Shown here: positions 1-5,771 of the stretch, one piece after another
How the letters are laid out: the number at the start of each line of letters is the position of its first letter
How positions within the stretch are numbered: the first letter of the stretch is position 1
IMG/VR virus record: IMGVR_UViG_3300045999_012339
Coordinates: 1-29,739 of that record
Source of the DNA: a virus
Direction: 5' to 3' (one strand)
Length of the DNA stretch: 29,739 bases
The notes under the pieces: model-generated
Database searches by the model: none
What the model saw: only the letters and a program-made list of their open reading frames with translations
What the model was told of the DNA's origin: nothing
Translations under genes and position numbers: made by a program

Positions 1-2
1 AC

Positions 3-68
3 GAAGAAGAAAACGAAATCATCTTAGAATGGGATGATGATGAATGGTATCCTCATGATGCCCTATAA
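3..68 (+). CDS. C-terminal end of an upstream gene (5' truncated)
   Basis: An open frame enters from the left edge and ends at a TAA at 66-68. The visible 21 residues are strongly acidic (EEENEI near the start, EWDDDEWYP near the end). The other two + frames reach stops within about 40 bases. The next gene starts only 12 bases after this stop. Too little is visible to name a family; an acidic tail on a phage protein is all that can be said. Confidence 0.5.
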   Translation, partial: EEENEIILEWDDDEWYPHDAL

Positions 69-75
69 TATTTAT
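68..75 (+). promoter_or_regulatory. ATATTTAT motif, putative late promoter
   Basis: Octamer ATATTTAT ending 5 bases before the GTG start at 81. It overlaps the stop codon of the preceding gene by one base. It is one of nine copies placed directly upstream of start codons in this window; the role as a late -10 box is inferred. Confidence 0.5.
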
Positions 76-80
76 TAACT

Positions 81-878
81 GTGAAATTAGTTAATATCCT
101 CAGAGAACTAGAGTACGGTAAAAAACTATTTGCCGACCCATATTCACCCGCTATAAAAACTAACAATTCAAAAAGAGCCAAATTTGCTTATTTAATTGGG
201 GATGAACATGAACCCAATACAGAAGATGAAGATGAATTCTTATCGGGATTAAGGTCTTTTACAAAAGCAACAATAGGACAAGGGGTAGATATTCCTTCTA
301 TTTTAGTTAGTAACGCCCCAAAGCTCCTATCCTTAAAGTCCAAATTTCCCAGAATCTTAGACCCCTTAGCTTCTGACTCAAAAGATTGGATTGCTACCCC
401 TCGTGGCAAACAACTAATTCTCAGGGGAGCAACTATCCCCCTCTCTACATTTGAAAAACTCGATTGGGATGATTATATTGACCTATCAAAATATGAATTT
501 ATAGCAGTCCCCAATCCCGGGTTGGAAGTAGCTCCTCGTAGTCAAAGGGGCATTCATTCATTCACTACAGACCCGAGAATCGCTTATAATTTCATTTCAA
601 GACAATATCTAGATACCTCTGATCGAGTCCCTATTATTATTGGGATTTCCTCGGATAATCCAAATTTTATATTTAATCCTGAGTTTATGAACACTATATC
701 TTCCTTCACTGAAGATGAAGTTTTATATGTAGGGAACGCTTTTAAGCCTGATTATTTCATATTGCCTGATGATATGGCTTATTTTTATAAAATTGGGCCT
801 TATAAGGGAGGAAAAGGGGAAGGCAAGTATGATAGTGATTATGAATTTCCTACCGAAGATCCATTAGACTTTATGTAA
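81..878 (+). CDS. Probable ADP-ribosyltransferase (R-S-E type), late
   Basis: The 265-residue protein carries the three landmarks of arginine-type mono-ADP-ribosyltransferases in the right order. These are an Arg after a beta strand (LILRG, R115), an STS-like segment (HSFTTDPRIAYNF, S160) and an ExE motif (FTEDEVLYVG, E211/E213). T4 phages carry related enzymes (Alt, ModA, ModB) that modify host RNA polymerase and translation proteins; Alt is packaged and injected. Here the N-terminus (MKLVNILRELEYGKK) is a short amphipathic helix containing L-R-E, resembling a capsid-targeting peptide, although P1' is Leu, which is not typical for gp21. The start is GTG, 5 bases after an ATATTTAT motif, suggesting late expression. 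The target protein cannot be told from sequence. The tail is acidic and Gly/Lys-rich. The family call is a motif-level judgement. Confidence 0.6.
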   Translation: MKLVNILRELEYGKKLFADPYSPAIKTNNSKRAKFAYLIGDEHEPNTEDEDEFLSGLRSFTKATIGQGVDIPSILVSNAPKLLSLKSKFPRILDPLASDSKDWIATPRGKQLILRGATIPLSTFEKLDWDDYIDLSKYEFIAVPNPGLEVAPRSQRGIHSFTTDPRIAYNFISRQYLDTSDRVPIIIGISSDNPNFIFNPEFMNTISSFTEDEVLYVGNAFKPDYFILPDDMAYFYKIGPYKGGKGEGKYDSDYEFPTEDPLDFM

Positions 879-934
879 GGTTTGTATATACGGATATTTT
901 GAGGTGGAGTATGGGCAAGTTGGCTTAATCTTGG

Positions 935-942
935 ATATTTAT
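935..942 (+). promoter_or_regulatory. ATATTTAT motif, putative late promoter
   Basis: Octamer ATATTTAT ending 4 bases before the ATG at 947. It lies in a 68-base intergenic gap with no Shine-Dalgarno sequence at the proper distance. Confidence 0.5.
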
Positions 943-946
943 TAAT

Positions 947-1372
947 ATGGCTATATATTCAAGGCAACAATTGAGAGATGGAATAACAGGTTCTGTTAGT
1001 ATTAGTGATACAACTGTTAGAAAAGTAACCCTAATAAATAACTTAACAACCACAGCTTATTTTGTTATTGAAGGGAATCAATATTCTGATCCTAGCTTAC
1101 CATATGGTGGTATAGGTTATAGACAAATTTTTAATTCTGCTTCTTTAAGAAATTTAGTAAGCTGTTCTATAGTAACAGAGTCTATGCATGCTGCTTTTAT
1201 TGTAAATCCTATGTCCTCTGCTTCTTTTGAGTTTGTAAAAAATGCTACACCTGCAACTATACCTAATTCCCATCTTGTTTTTTCAGCCCCAAACTCTTTA
1301 AATTTTAGCGTTACTAATAATATAGTAACCGCTTCTTTATTTGGAATAGAAGCCTCAGGTTCTAATATTTAA
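947..1372 (+). CDS. Small beta-rich late protein, probably virion-associated
   Basis: A 141-residue protein of unknown family. It is rich in Ser, Thr, Asn and small hydrophobics, with alternating beta-strand-like segments (VTLINNLTTTAYFVIEG, then LVFSAPNSLNFSVTNN). There is no signal peptide, membrane segment or catalytic motif. The composition matches the Ser/Gly/Thr-rich tail proteins at 11456-22019. The ATATTTAT motif 4 bases upstream of the ATG places it with the late genes. A minor virion or fibre-associated protein is the most likely role, but this is inference from composition and context only. It is followed by a Bacteroidota-like promoter, so it ends its transcription unit or is read through. 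Confidence 0.55.
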   Translation: MAIYSRQQLRDGITGSVSISDTTVRKVTLINNLTTTAYFVIEGNQYSDPSLPYGGIGYRQIFNSASLRNLVSCSIVTESMHAAFIVNPMSSASFEFVKNATPATIPNSHLVFSAPNSLNFSVTNNIVTASLFGIEASGSNI

Positions 1373-1388
1373 AAAATTTTATTAAAAG

Positions 1389-1420
1389 TTTGGCTTGACA
1401 GGCTAAGTTTGTTATCTTTA
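1389..1420 (+). promoter_or_regulatory. Bacteroidota-like promoter with phage-specific core
   Basis: TTTGGC at 1389-1394, then 20 bases from the end of TTTG to TATCTTTA at 1413-1420, matching the TTTG / TAnnTTTG spacing of Bacteroidota housekeeping promoters. It aligns without gaps over 32 bases to 1705-1736 and 4444-4475, which also share AAGTT in the spacer. The expected start would leave a leader of roughly 25 bases before the ATG at 1452. Confidence 0.65.
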
Positions 1421-1451
1421 GAGTGTAAAATAAGAAATAAAATTTAACAAT

Positions 1452-1703
1452 ATGACTATTTCAGCTTTGCCCGAATTGACAAATGAGTTTGCTTCAAAAC
1501 TTATTGAGAATGAATGTTCATTTGATGAGCTTATCATCACAGCCATTATGATTAAAAAATACCTTAATGCCACTGAAGGGGATCATGTAATGGCTGCTTT
1601 TGATGATGAGCATGCTCTTTACTTGATTGTTGATCAATACGGAATTGGTAATTACGAGGAAGCTGAAAAAGATTTGCTTGAATTTCAAGCTCTCTTTAAT
1701 TAA
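1452..1703 (+). CDS. Small acidic protein, unknown, early-type
   Basis: An 83-residue acidic, mostly helical protein with no family I recognise. The C-terminal part (YEEAEKDLLEFQALFN) looks like an amphipathic helix. It has no cysteines in a metal-binding arrangement and no transmembrane segment. It has its own Bacteroidota-like promoter upstream and another immediately downstream (starting two bases after its stop), so it is a single-gene or leaky unit. Such short acidic proteins behind host-type promoters are typical of early phage genes that bind host proteins, but no target can be inferred. The leader is A-rich with no Shine-Dalgarno motif. Confidence 0.6.
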   Translation: MTISALPELTNEFASKLIENECSFDELIITAIMIKKYLNATEGDHVMAAFDDEHALYLIVDQYGIGNYEEAEKDLLEFQALFN

Positions 1704-1704
1704 G

Positions 1705-1736
1705 TTTGGCTCCACACTCTAAGTTAGTTATATTTA
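1705..1736 (+). promoter_or_regulatory. Bacteroidota-like promoter with phage-specific core
   Basis: TTTGGC at 1705-1710 and TATATTTA at 1729-1736, with the same 20-base spacing as the copy at 1389. The spacer shares CTAAGTT. The downstream leader is A-rich and reaches the ATG at 1761. Confidence 0.65.
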
Positions 1737-1760
1737 AATAAAAAAGAAAAAATAAAAGTT

Positions 1761-2555
1761 ATGGAATTTTTAACAAAAGAACAAGTTAAAGCAGCAGCTC
1801 CATCTGTTTTTACCTCAGCTAAGATGACTTCAACTTCTGAGAAGTATGTTCACATCCCAACTGACCGTATTATTGAAGATATGGAAAAAATGGGATGGGG
1901 TGTTAGTAAAGCTGTTGAAGTTAGAGCCCGCCGTAATAAGGGATACCAAAAACATATGTTGGTTTTCCGTAACCCAGATGTTGTAATTCAGGGTAATGAT
2001 AATGACACTGTTTATCCTCAAATTTTAGTTACTAACTCTCATGATGGGAAAAATAGCTTCCAATTCACAGCTGGGTTGTTTAGATTGGTTTGTTCTAATG
2101 GATTGGTAATTGCAACTGAACAGTTTGCTGATAAGAAAATCCGCCATATGGGTTATTCGTTTGAAGAAGTTCAAGCCATTGTCTCTGAGTTGGTTGATCA
2201 ACTTCCAGTTACTGTTGAGGTTATGAATAAGTTTAAGAACACAGTTTTGTCTCAAGAACAAAAAGTAGAATTTGCTAAAAAAGCTATTGAAACTCGATTT
2301 GATAAAGTTAACGAAAACCAAGATATTATTAAAGATTATGGCCTCAATATTGAAGAAATTCTCAAACCCACTCGCAAGGAAGATGAGGGGAATGATTTGT
2401 GGAATGTATTTAATGTTCTCCAAGAGAAAGTAATTGATGGAGATTTTGAATATATTAGTGGAGTTAAGTTGCGTAAAGCTCGTCGGATTAAAAATTTCAA
2501 ACAAGATTTGAAAATTAATCAAGAATTATATGAAATCGCTTCTCAATTCATTTGA
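1761..2555 (+). CDS. DUF932 family phage/plasmid protein
   Basis: This 264-residue protein fits the DUF932 (phage/plasmid-like, TIGR03299-type) family. The core signature is visible at about residues 92-118: a strand with TNSHDGKNSFQF, followed by GLFRLVCSNGLVI. The N-terminal part has a strand-rich segment with basic residues (VEVRARRNKGYQKH), and the C-terminal third is helical and charged. The family is widespread on phages and plasmids; its biochemical role is not established. The gene is expressed from its own Bacteroidota-like promoter and is followed by a strong hairpin, so it looks like a one-gene early unit. It uses CGN arginine codons more often than the structural genes of this window, which use almost only AGA. 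Confidence 0.8.
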   Translation: MEFLTKEQVKAAAPSVFTSAKMTSTSEKYVHIPTDRIIEDMEKMGWGVSKAVEVRARRNKGYQKHMLVFRNPDVVIQGNDNDTVYPQILVTNSHDGKNSFQFTAGLFRLVCSNGLVIATEQFADKKIRHMGYSFEEVQAIVSELVDQLPVTVEVMNKFKNTVLSQEQKVEFAKKAIETRFDKVNENQDIIKDYGLNIEEILKPTRKEDEGNDLWNVFNVLQEKVIDGDFEYISGVKLRKARRIKNFKQDLKINQELYEIASQFI

Positions 2556-2583
2556 GATCAAAATAAATGCCATGTTGTTAAAA

Positions 2584-2605
2584 GGGGGAACAATAGGGTT
2601 CCCCC
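2584..2605 (+). terminator. GC-rich hairpin, possible terminator or mRNA end
   Basis: GGGGGAAC (2584-2591) pairs perfectly with GTTCCCCC (2598-2605) around a 6-base loop. This is an 8-bp, mostly GC stem in an otherwise AT-rich region, 28 bases after the DUF932 stop. It is followed by an A-rich rather than T-rich run, so it may be a weak terminator, a processing or stability element, or a device shielding the next start at 2624. Confidence 0.5.
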
Positions 2606-2623
2606 ACTAACAAAAAAGAAAAA

Positions 2624-2788
2624 ATGAGACCAGATTACAAAGATGTTGTTGATTCAGTTTTAAAAGAAGCCGCCAAATATGGGCTTGTAACTGAAGTTAG
2701 ATCTACAGCTATAGCTTTTATGATGGAAGATCCAACTCTAGATTCAGGTTCAGCTTATTTAATGGCTGCTAATGAATGGGATATTTAA
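2624..2788 (+). CDS. Small unknown protein, 54 residues
   Basis: An open frame of 54 residues (begins MRPDYKDVVDSVLKEAAK, ends AANEWDI), mostly helical and slightly acidic. It starts 18 bases after the GC hairpin, behind an A-rich leader (AAAAAAGAAAAA) like the leaders of neighbouring genes, which supports translation. Codon use matches the phage. No family is recognised. It ends 26 bases before the lipoprotein start, consistent with a small operon. Early accessory function is a guess. Confidence 0.5.
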   Translation: MRPDYKDVVDSVLKEAAKYGLVTEVRSTAIAFMMEDPTLDSGSAYLMAANEWDI

Positions 2789-2814
2789 TTAAAAATTTAA
2801 TACTTATAATAGAT

Positions 2815-3003
2815 ATGAAAAACTTGTTTATTGTTTTAGCCGTTGTTGGTTTCATGGGATGTGGAACCCAAGGCGATTGTGAGAACTGTGAGAATGTTGC
2901 AACTCAAGATTCTACAGTTCATGTAGCTCCTGTTGATTCTGTTGGTGAGTTACTTGACTCTCTCGAGACACTCCCATCAGCTACTCCAGAAACAGCCCAA
3001 TAA
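2815..3003 (+). CDS. Small phage-encoded lipoprotein
   Basis: The 62-residue product begins with a short lipoprotein signal peptide: MKNLF, a hydrophobic core (IVLAVVGF) and then a Cys at residue 16 (GFMGC). Downstream come several acidic residues and two further cysteines (GDCENCE), then a low-complexity Val/Ser/Asp/Pro tail (DSVGELLDSLETLPS). I chose ATG 2815 over an in-frame start 39 bases upstream, because the shorter form puts the signal peptide at the N-terminus and avoids overlap with the preceding gene. The mature protein would be anchored in an inner or outer membrane. Acidic residues after the lipid-modified Cys recall Bacteroidota surface-export signals. Superinfection exclusion or a lysis role (Rz1-like) are possible, neither shown. 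Confidence 0.6.
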   Translation: MKNLFIVLAVVGFMGCGTQGDCENCENVATQDSTVHVAPVDSVGELLDSLETLPSATPETAQ

Positions 3004-3012
3004 TGGGCTTTA

Positions 3013-3097
3013 GGAAGATTGCCAGAGTGGTTAATGGAGCGGTTTGCTAAACCGTCATCATGAAAGTGATGCGTTGGTTCGAATCCAACATCTTCCA
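3013..3097 (+). tRNA. tRNA-Ser (GCU)
   Basis: Complete class II cloverleaf. The acceptor GGAAGAT pairs with ATCTTCC, the anticodon loop TTGCTAA gives anticodon GCU (reads AGC/AGU), and the T arm is GTTGG-TTCGAAT-CCAAC. The long variable arm (CATCA/TGATG stem) is as expected for serine. The discriminator base is A rather than the usual G of serine tRNAs. CCA is not encoded (CCC follows). Confidence 0.92.
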
Positions 3098-3120
3098 CCC
3101 GAACGAAGCAAATACGGATT

Positions 3121-3194
3121 GCCGGTATGGCGGAATTGGCATACGCGCTTGACTTAGGATCAAGTTCTTGGGGGTTCGAGTCCCTCTACCGGTA
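3121..3194 (+). tRNA. tRNA-Leu (UAG) lacking a long variable arm
   Basis: Cloverleaf with acceptor GCCGGTA/TACCGGT (first pair G-U), a Leu-like D arm (GGCGGAATTGGCATACGCGC), anticodon stem CTTGA/TCAAG with loop CTTAGGA giving anticodon UAG, and T arm GGGGG-TTCGAGT-CCCTC. Only about 5 bases (TTCTT) separate the anticodon and T stems. Bacterial leucine tRNAs normally have a long variable arm, so this 74-base molecule is unusual. The discriminator is A, as expected for leucine; CCA is not encoded (CA follows). Confidence 0.85.
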
Positions 3195-3208
3195 CAAATT
3201 TTTAAATA

Positions 3209-3550
3209 ATGATTTTCCACGAGTCAAAAAGATTCACCGAAGAAGGCAAACAGAAAGTAGCATTAGTAGATATTGATGAAACTATCTGCTTCTACCCAGA
3301 ACAAAGAAGGTATGATTTATCAGTGCCTAATAATGAAAATATAGCTAAAATAAATAAACTTTATGATGAAGGTTGGAAAATAGTCTATTGGACAGCTAGA
3401 GGTTCAATCTCAGGTAAAGATTATAGGGAACATACTTTATCTCAACTTAAGAATTGGGGGTGTAAATACCATGAACTTAAATGTGGAGATGAAAAACCCC
3501 ATTTTGATTTAGTAATAGATGATAAAGCTAAAAGAATAGAAGAGTTGTGA
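3209..3550 (+). CDS. HAD-superfamily phosphatase
   Basis: A 113-residue minimal HAD-fold hydrolase. Motif I is VDIDET (D21 nucleophile, D23 acid/base), motif II is the Thr in YWTARG (T62), a Lys lies before motif IV (EKPHFD), and motif IV is LVIDDKA (D104/D105). There is no large cap domain, like the compact HAD proteins found in phages and in capsule or sugar-phosphate loci. The substrate (a nucleotide, sugar phosphate or polynucleotide 3'-phosphate) cannot be assigned. It sits right behind the tRNAs, and its stop overlaps the GTG of the next gene, so the two are translationally coupled. Confidence 0.8.
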   Translation: MIFHESKRFTEEGKQKVALVDIDETICFYPEQRRYDLSVPNNENIAKINKLYDEGWKIVYWTARGSISGKDYREHTLSQLKNWGCKYHELKCGDEKPHFDLVIDDKAKRIEEL

Positions 3551-3996
3551 AATTTAAAACAGTTGATGGAAAACCCGTAAATCCCATCATTTATACCGCT
3601 AAAATGATAGGTAGTGACCCATTTATAGAAGTGCATATAGGAACGGATTCTCAACGTTATGGGCAAGAAATTATATATGTTACAGCTATAGCTTATAGAT
3701 ATCCTAATAATGGTGTTCATTACATTTACCAAAAAAATTCTATTTTCCCAACTAAAGATAACTGGACTCGGTTGTGGAAGGAAACTGAACTATCTTTAGA
3801 GATAGCTAGCCTGATTTCGGAAAATATGCCAAGTATAAAGGTAGAGATAGACTTAGATTATAATGATGATGAATTTTATTTTAGTAATAAATTAGTCTCA
3901 GCTGCTAAGGGATGGGTTACATCTTTAGGTTATAAAGCTAATATTAAACCAAATAAACAAATAGCTACTAGAGCAGCTGATTATCATTGTAAGTAA
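3547..3996 (+). CDS. YkuK/DUF458-like RNase H-fold protein
   Basis: The 149-residue protein has the hallmark EVHIGTDSQ (Asp at residue 34) of the YkuK (DUF458) family, a predicted RNase H-like fold. A second acidic strand, VEIDLDYN, and a C-terminal acidic motif, ATRAADY, complete a plausible metal-binding set. YkuK proteins have no settled function; nuclease activity on RNA or RNA/DNA hybrids is predicted from the fold. The start is GTG overlapping the stop of the HAD gene (GTGA). The C-terminus is close to the last catalytic residue, so it is a minimal version. It is followed by an ATATTTAT motif that starts a new late unit. Confidence 0.7.
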   Translation: MKFKTVDGKPVNPIIYTAKMIGSDPFIEVHIGTDSQRYGQEIIYVTAIAYRYPNNGVHYIYQKNSIFPTKDNWTRLWKETELSLEIASLISENMPSIKVEIDLDYNDDEFYFSNKLVSAAKGWVTSLGYKANIKPNKQIATRAADYHCK

Positions 3997-4003
3997 TATT
4001 TAT
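3996..4003 (+). promoter_or_regulatory. ATATTTAT motif, putative late promoter
   Basis: Octamer overlapping the TAA stop of the preceding gene and ending 5 bases before the ATG at 4009. Confidence 0.5.
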
Positions 4004-4008
4004 TACAG

Positions 4009-4443
4009 ATGGCTATTGACCCTAATAAAATATTCGGTCTATTTGGGGGGAAGGAAGAGTTAAATTCTAAAGAACCTATTAATCAAGCTAATCCTCTAGC
4101 TATAGATTTTAATGATCCTTTTGTTAAATTAAAAATGTTCAAAAAACTTATTATGAATTATACTTTTTATAATAAGAGTTTAATTGAAATGTTTAAAAAA
4201 GCTGATCCTAAATTAGACATTAAGGAATTAGAAAGGGCTGGGGAGGCTATGTTATATGAAAGAGCTTATAGTTATATAGAAGATTTAAATCTAAAGAATA
4301 GAAAGGTTAAGAAAATTATAACCTCGAATGTGGATGAAGAATTAGAAGTTGCCTTTAAATTATCCTTAAAATATTTTGAAGAAATAGAGGAGTATGAAAA
4401 ATGTGCTTTTTTAAAAAATATTCTTGACCTTTTCTCAAAATAA
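4009..4443 (+). CDS. Unknown helical late protein
   Basis: 144 residues, mostly charged alpha helix, no family recognised. The C-terminal helix (LKYFEEIEEYEKCAFLKN) has the spacing of a UvrB/UvrC-type helical hairpin. The extreme C-terminus, ILDLFSK, resembles hydrophobic-acidic sliding-clamp-binding tails. In T4 the late co-activator gp33 and sigma gp55 both end in clamp-binding tails, and a gp55-like gene lies 1.8 kb downstream, so a gp33-like role is a possibility. The length is close to T4 gp33 (about 112 residues), but I see no sequence signature that proves it. It is preceded by an ATATTTAT motif and followed directly by a Bacteroidota-like promoter. Confidence 0.5.
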   Translation: MAIDPNKIFGLFGGKEELNSKEPINQANPLAIDFNDPFVKLKMFKKLIMNYTFYNKSLIEMFKKADPKLDIKELERAGEAMLYERAYSYIEDLNLKNRKVKKIITSNVDEELEVAFKLSLKYFEEIEEYEKCAFLKNILDLFSK

Positions 4444-4475
4444 ATTGGCCTTCCCTAAAAAGTTTTATAACTTCA
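4444..4475 (+). promoter_or_regulatory. Bacteroidota-like promoter, third copy
   Basis: ATTGGC at 4444-4449 and TAACTTCA at 4468-4475 align without gaps to the copies at 1389 and 1705. The shared spacer core is AAGTTT. It starts immediately after the stop of the preceding gene and leads to an A-rich leader before the ATG at 4512. It is weaker than the other two: the -33 T run is shorter and the -7 has TTC. Confidence 0.5.
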
Positions 4476-4511
4476 ATCCCAAATATAAAAAAAATAAAAA
4501 GTTAGTAAAAA

Positions 4512-4706
4512 ATGAAACAGAGAGAGTATATAAATAATCAGATAGATAGGTTAGAAGCTAAAATGAAGCATATAGATTTTTATGCCTCTAGAGGAGACCT
4601 AGATAATGTTAGAGTTGCTTTAACAGAGTGTTTAGAGCAATTGGGTGATATTAGATCTTCTATTGAAAGAGAATCAATTGAAGGAAGAGAATTAAATAAA
4701 ATTTAA
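4512..4706 (+). CDS. Small coiled-coil protein, unknown
   Basis: 64 residues, almost entirely helical, with heptad-like hydrophobics (INNQIDRLEAKMKHI, then LTECLEQLGDIRSSI). This looks like a short helical hairpin. It has no catalytic or metal-binding motif and no signal peptide. It is the first gene behind the promoter at 4444 and is followed after 13 bases by the HD hydrolase gene, so the two probably share a transcript. The function is unknown; it could be an adaptor or antitoxin-like partner, which is only a guess. Confidence 0.55.
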   Translation: MKQREYINNQIDRLEAKMKHIDFYASRGDLDNVRVALTECLEQLGDIRSSIERESIEGRELNKI

Positions 4707-4719
4707 AAAAATAAAGGTT

Positions 4720-5496
4720 ATGGAGTTAACAGCAGAGCAAATCCAACAGAATTGGTCTTCCTTAGAAGAAGTTATTAAAACTCATATCAAAGAACCTCGC
4801 TGTACTGAATTGCTTAATTTTTATTCTAAATACTCAGAGCGTATAGCTATGATGCCTGCTGCTCATAAAAAAGAATACCATAATGCTTTCCCAGGAGGGT
4901 ATGTAGATCATGTCCTCAGAGTAGTAGAGTGTGCTCTTAAATTAAATGATGTCTGGGTTGAAATGGGAGTAGATACTTCTACTTATACTAAAGAAGAATT
5001 AGTTTTTTCTGCCTTAAATCATGACTTAGGTAAAATAGGAGATGAAGAACATGAAGCTTATATCCCTCAGACTGATCAATGGAGAAAAGAAAAATTAGGT
5101 GAAATTTATCAACATAGTGAAAAATTAGCCTTTGCCTCTATTCCTGATCGTGGCCTATATCTCCTCCAGGCCCATGGTGTTAAATACACCTTTAATGAAA
5201 TGATAGCCATTCAGACTCATGATGGATTATATGATGAAGCTAATAAAAAATATCTAATTAACTTCTCTCCAGCTACTAAACCCAGAACTGCCCTTCCTTA
5301 TATTGTCCATCAAGCTGATTTAATGGCAGCTCGTATTGAGTTTGAAAAAGAATGGCTCCCATCTTTTAAAGGAACTAAAGCTGAAGCTAAAAAGGAAAAT
5401 TTTACCTTAACTAAGGAGAAAAAGACCCCAGTTAAGCAAAAAGCTTTAAGCAGTATACAAAGTGTTAACTTAAAAAATATGTTAGATAATCTATGA
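4720..5496 (+). CDS. HD-domain metal-dependent phosphohydrolase
   Basis: 258 residues with a clear HD domain. The first His is in GGYVDHVLRV (H64), the HD pair is in LNHDLGKIGD (H101-D102), a third His is in IAIQTHDGLYD, and the final Asp is in VHQADLMAARIEFE. Enzymes of this superfamily hydrolyse nucleotides or cyclic nucleotides. In a phage a role in nucleotide-pool control or in removing host alarm nucleotides is plausible, but the substrate is not visible. The last ~45 residues are Lys-rich and probably disordered (KKENFTLTKEKKTPVKQK). The A-rich leader lacks a Shine-Dalgarno motif. Its stop overlaps the start of the following membrane protein gene (ATGA), indicating coupling. Confidence 0.8.
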   Translation: MELTAEQIQQNWSSLEEVIKTHIKEPRCTELLNFYSKYSERIAMMPAAHKKEYHNAFPGGYVDHVLRVVECALKLNDVWVEMGVDTSTYTKEELVFSALNHDLGKIGDEEHEAYIPQTDQWRKEKLGEIYQHSEKLAFASIPDRGLYLLQAHGVKYTFNEMIAIQTHDGLYDEANKKYLINFSPATKPRTALPYIVHQADLMAARIEFEKEWLPSFKGTKAEAKKENFTLTKEKKTPVKQKALSSIQSVNLKNMLDNL

Positions 5497-5771
5497 CAAC
5501 AATTATAATTAGTATATTAGGTTGTTTGGTCGTGATCTTAGGATTCACGACCTTTAACCTTTTAAGAAAAAACGAAAAACAAGAAGATATCTTATTAGGA
5601 TATCAAACATATCTAGATCAAATTTCTAAAGCTATTGAGTTTGCTGATGAAAAAGTTAAGAATATAGATAGTAGAGGTATTTTTAAAAATGATGATGATG
5701 TAAGTTTTATATATGAGGAAATAAAAAATTTACAACACCTCTTATCAAATTTTAAAATAGATAAATTATGA
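5493..5771 (+). CDS. Single-pass membrane protein next to gp55
   Basis: 92 residues. An N-terminal hydrophobic helix (IIISILGCLVVILGFTTF, residues 4-21) is followed by positive residues (LLRKNEK), giving a signal-anchor with the C-terminus probably in the cytoplasm. The soluble part is helical, ending with an acidic motif (SRGIFKNDDDVSFIYEEI) that recalls small conserved proteins of marine T4-like phages. The gene overlaps both neighbours by 4 bases, between the HD hydrolase and the sigma factor, so all three are coupled. The function is unknown. Confidence 0.65.
   Translation: MTTIIISILGCLVVILGFTTFNLLRKNEKQEDILLGYQTYLDQISKAIEFADEKVKNIDSRGIFKNDDDVSFIYEEIKNLQHLLSNFKIDKL

Noticed and set aside
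188-409. Reverse-strand open frame inside the ART gene, and similar reverse frames at 1518-1715, 1830-2021, 2025-2522, 3442-3732, 8211-8411, 10347-10550, 19158-19352 and 26872-27093
   Set aside because: All lie entirely or mostly within + strand genes with recognisable protein patterns, have phage-atypical composition and no promoter or leader of their own.
911-928. ATG preceded by GAGGTGGAGT, looking like a Shine-Dalgarno-led start
   Set aside because: The frame ends after five codons (MGKLA). Other genes here do not use Shine-Dalgarno sequences, so this is probably chance.
2776-2814. Upstream in-frame start for the lipoprotein gene (MGYLIKNLILIID extension)
   Set aside because: It overlaps the preceding 54-residue gene and would bury the signal peptide; ATG 2815 gives a proper lipoprotein N-terminus.
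4009-4443. Calling the protein gp33, the late transcription co-activator
   Set aside because: Only the size, position near gp55 and a clamp-tail-like C-terminus point to it; no diagnostic sequence, so left as unknown.
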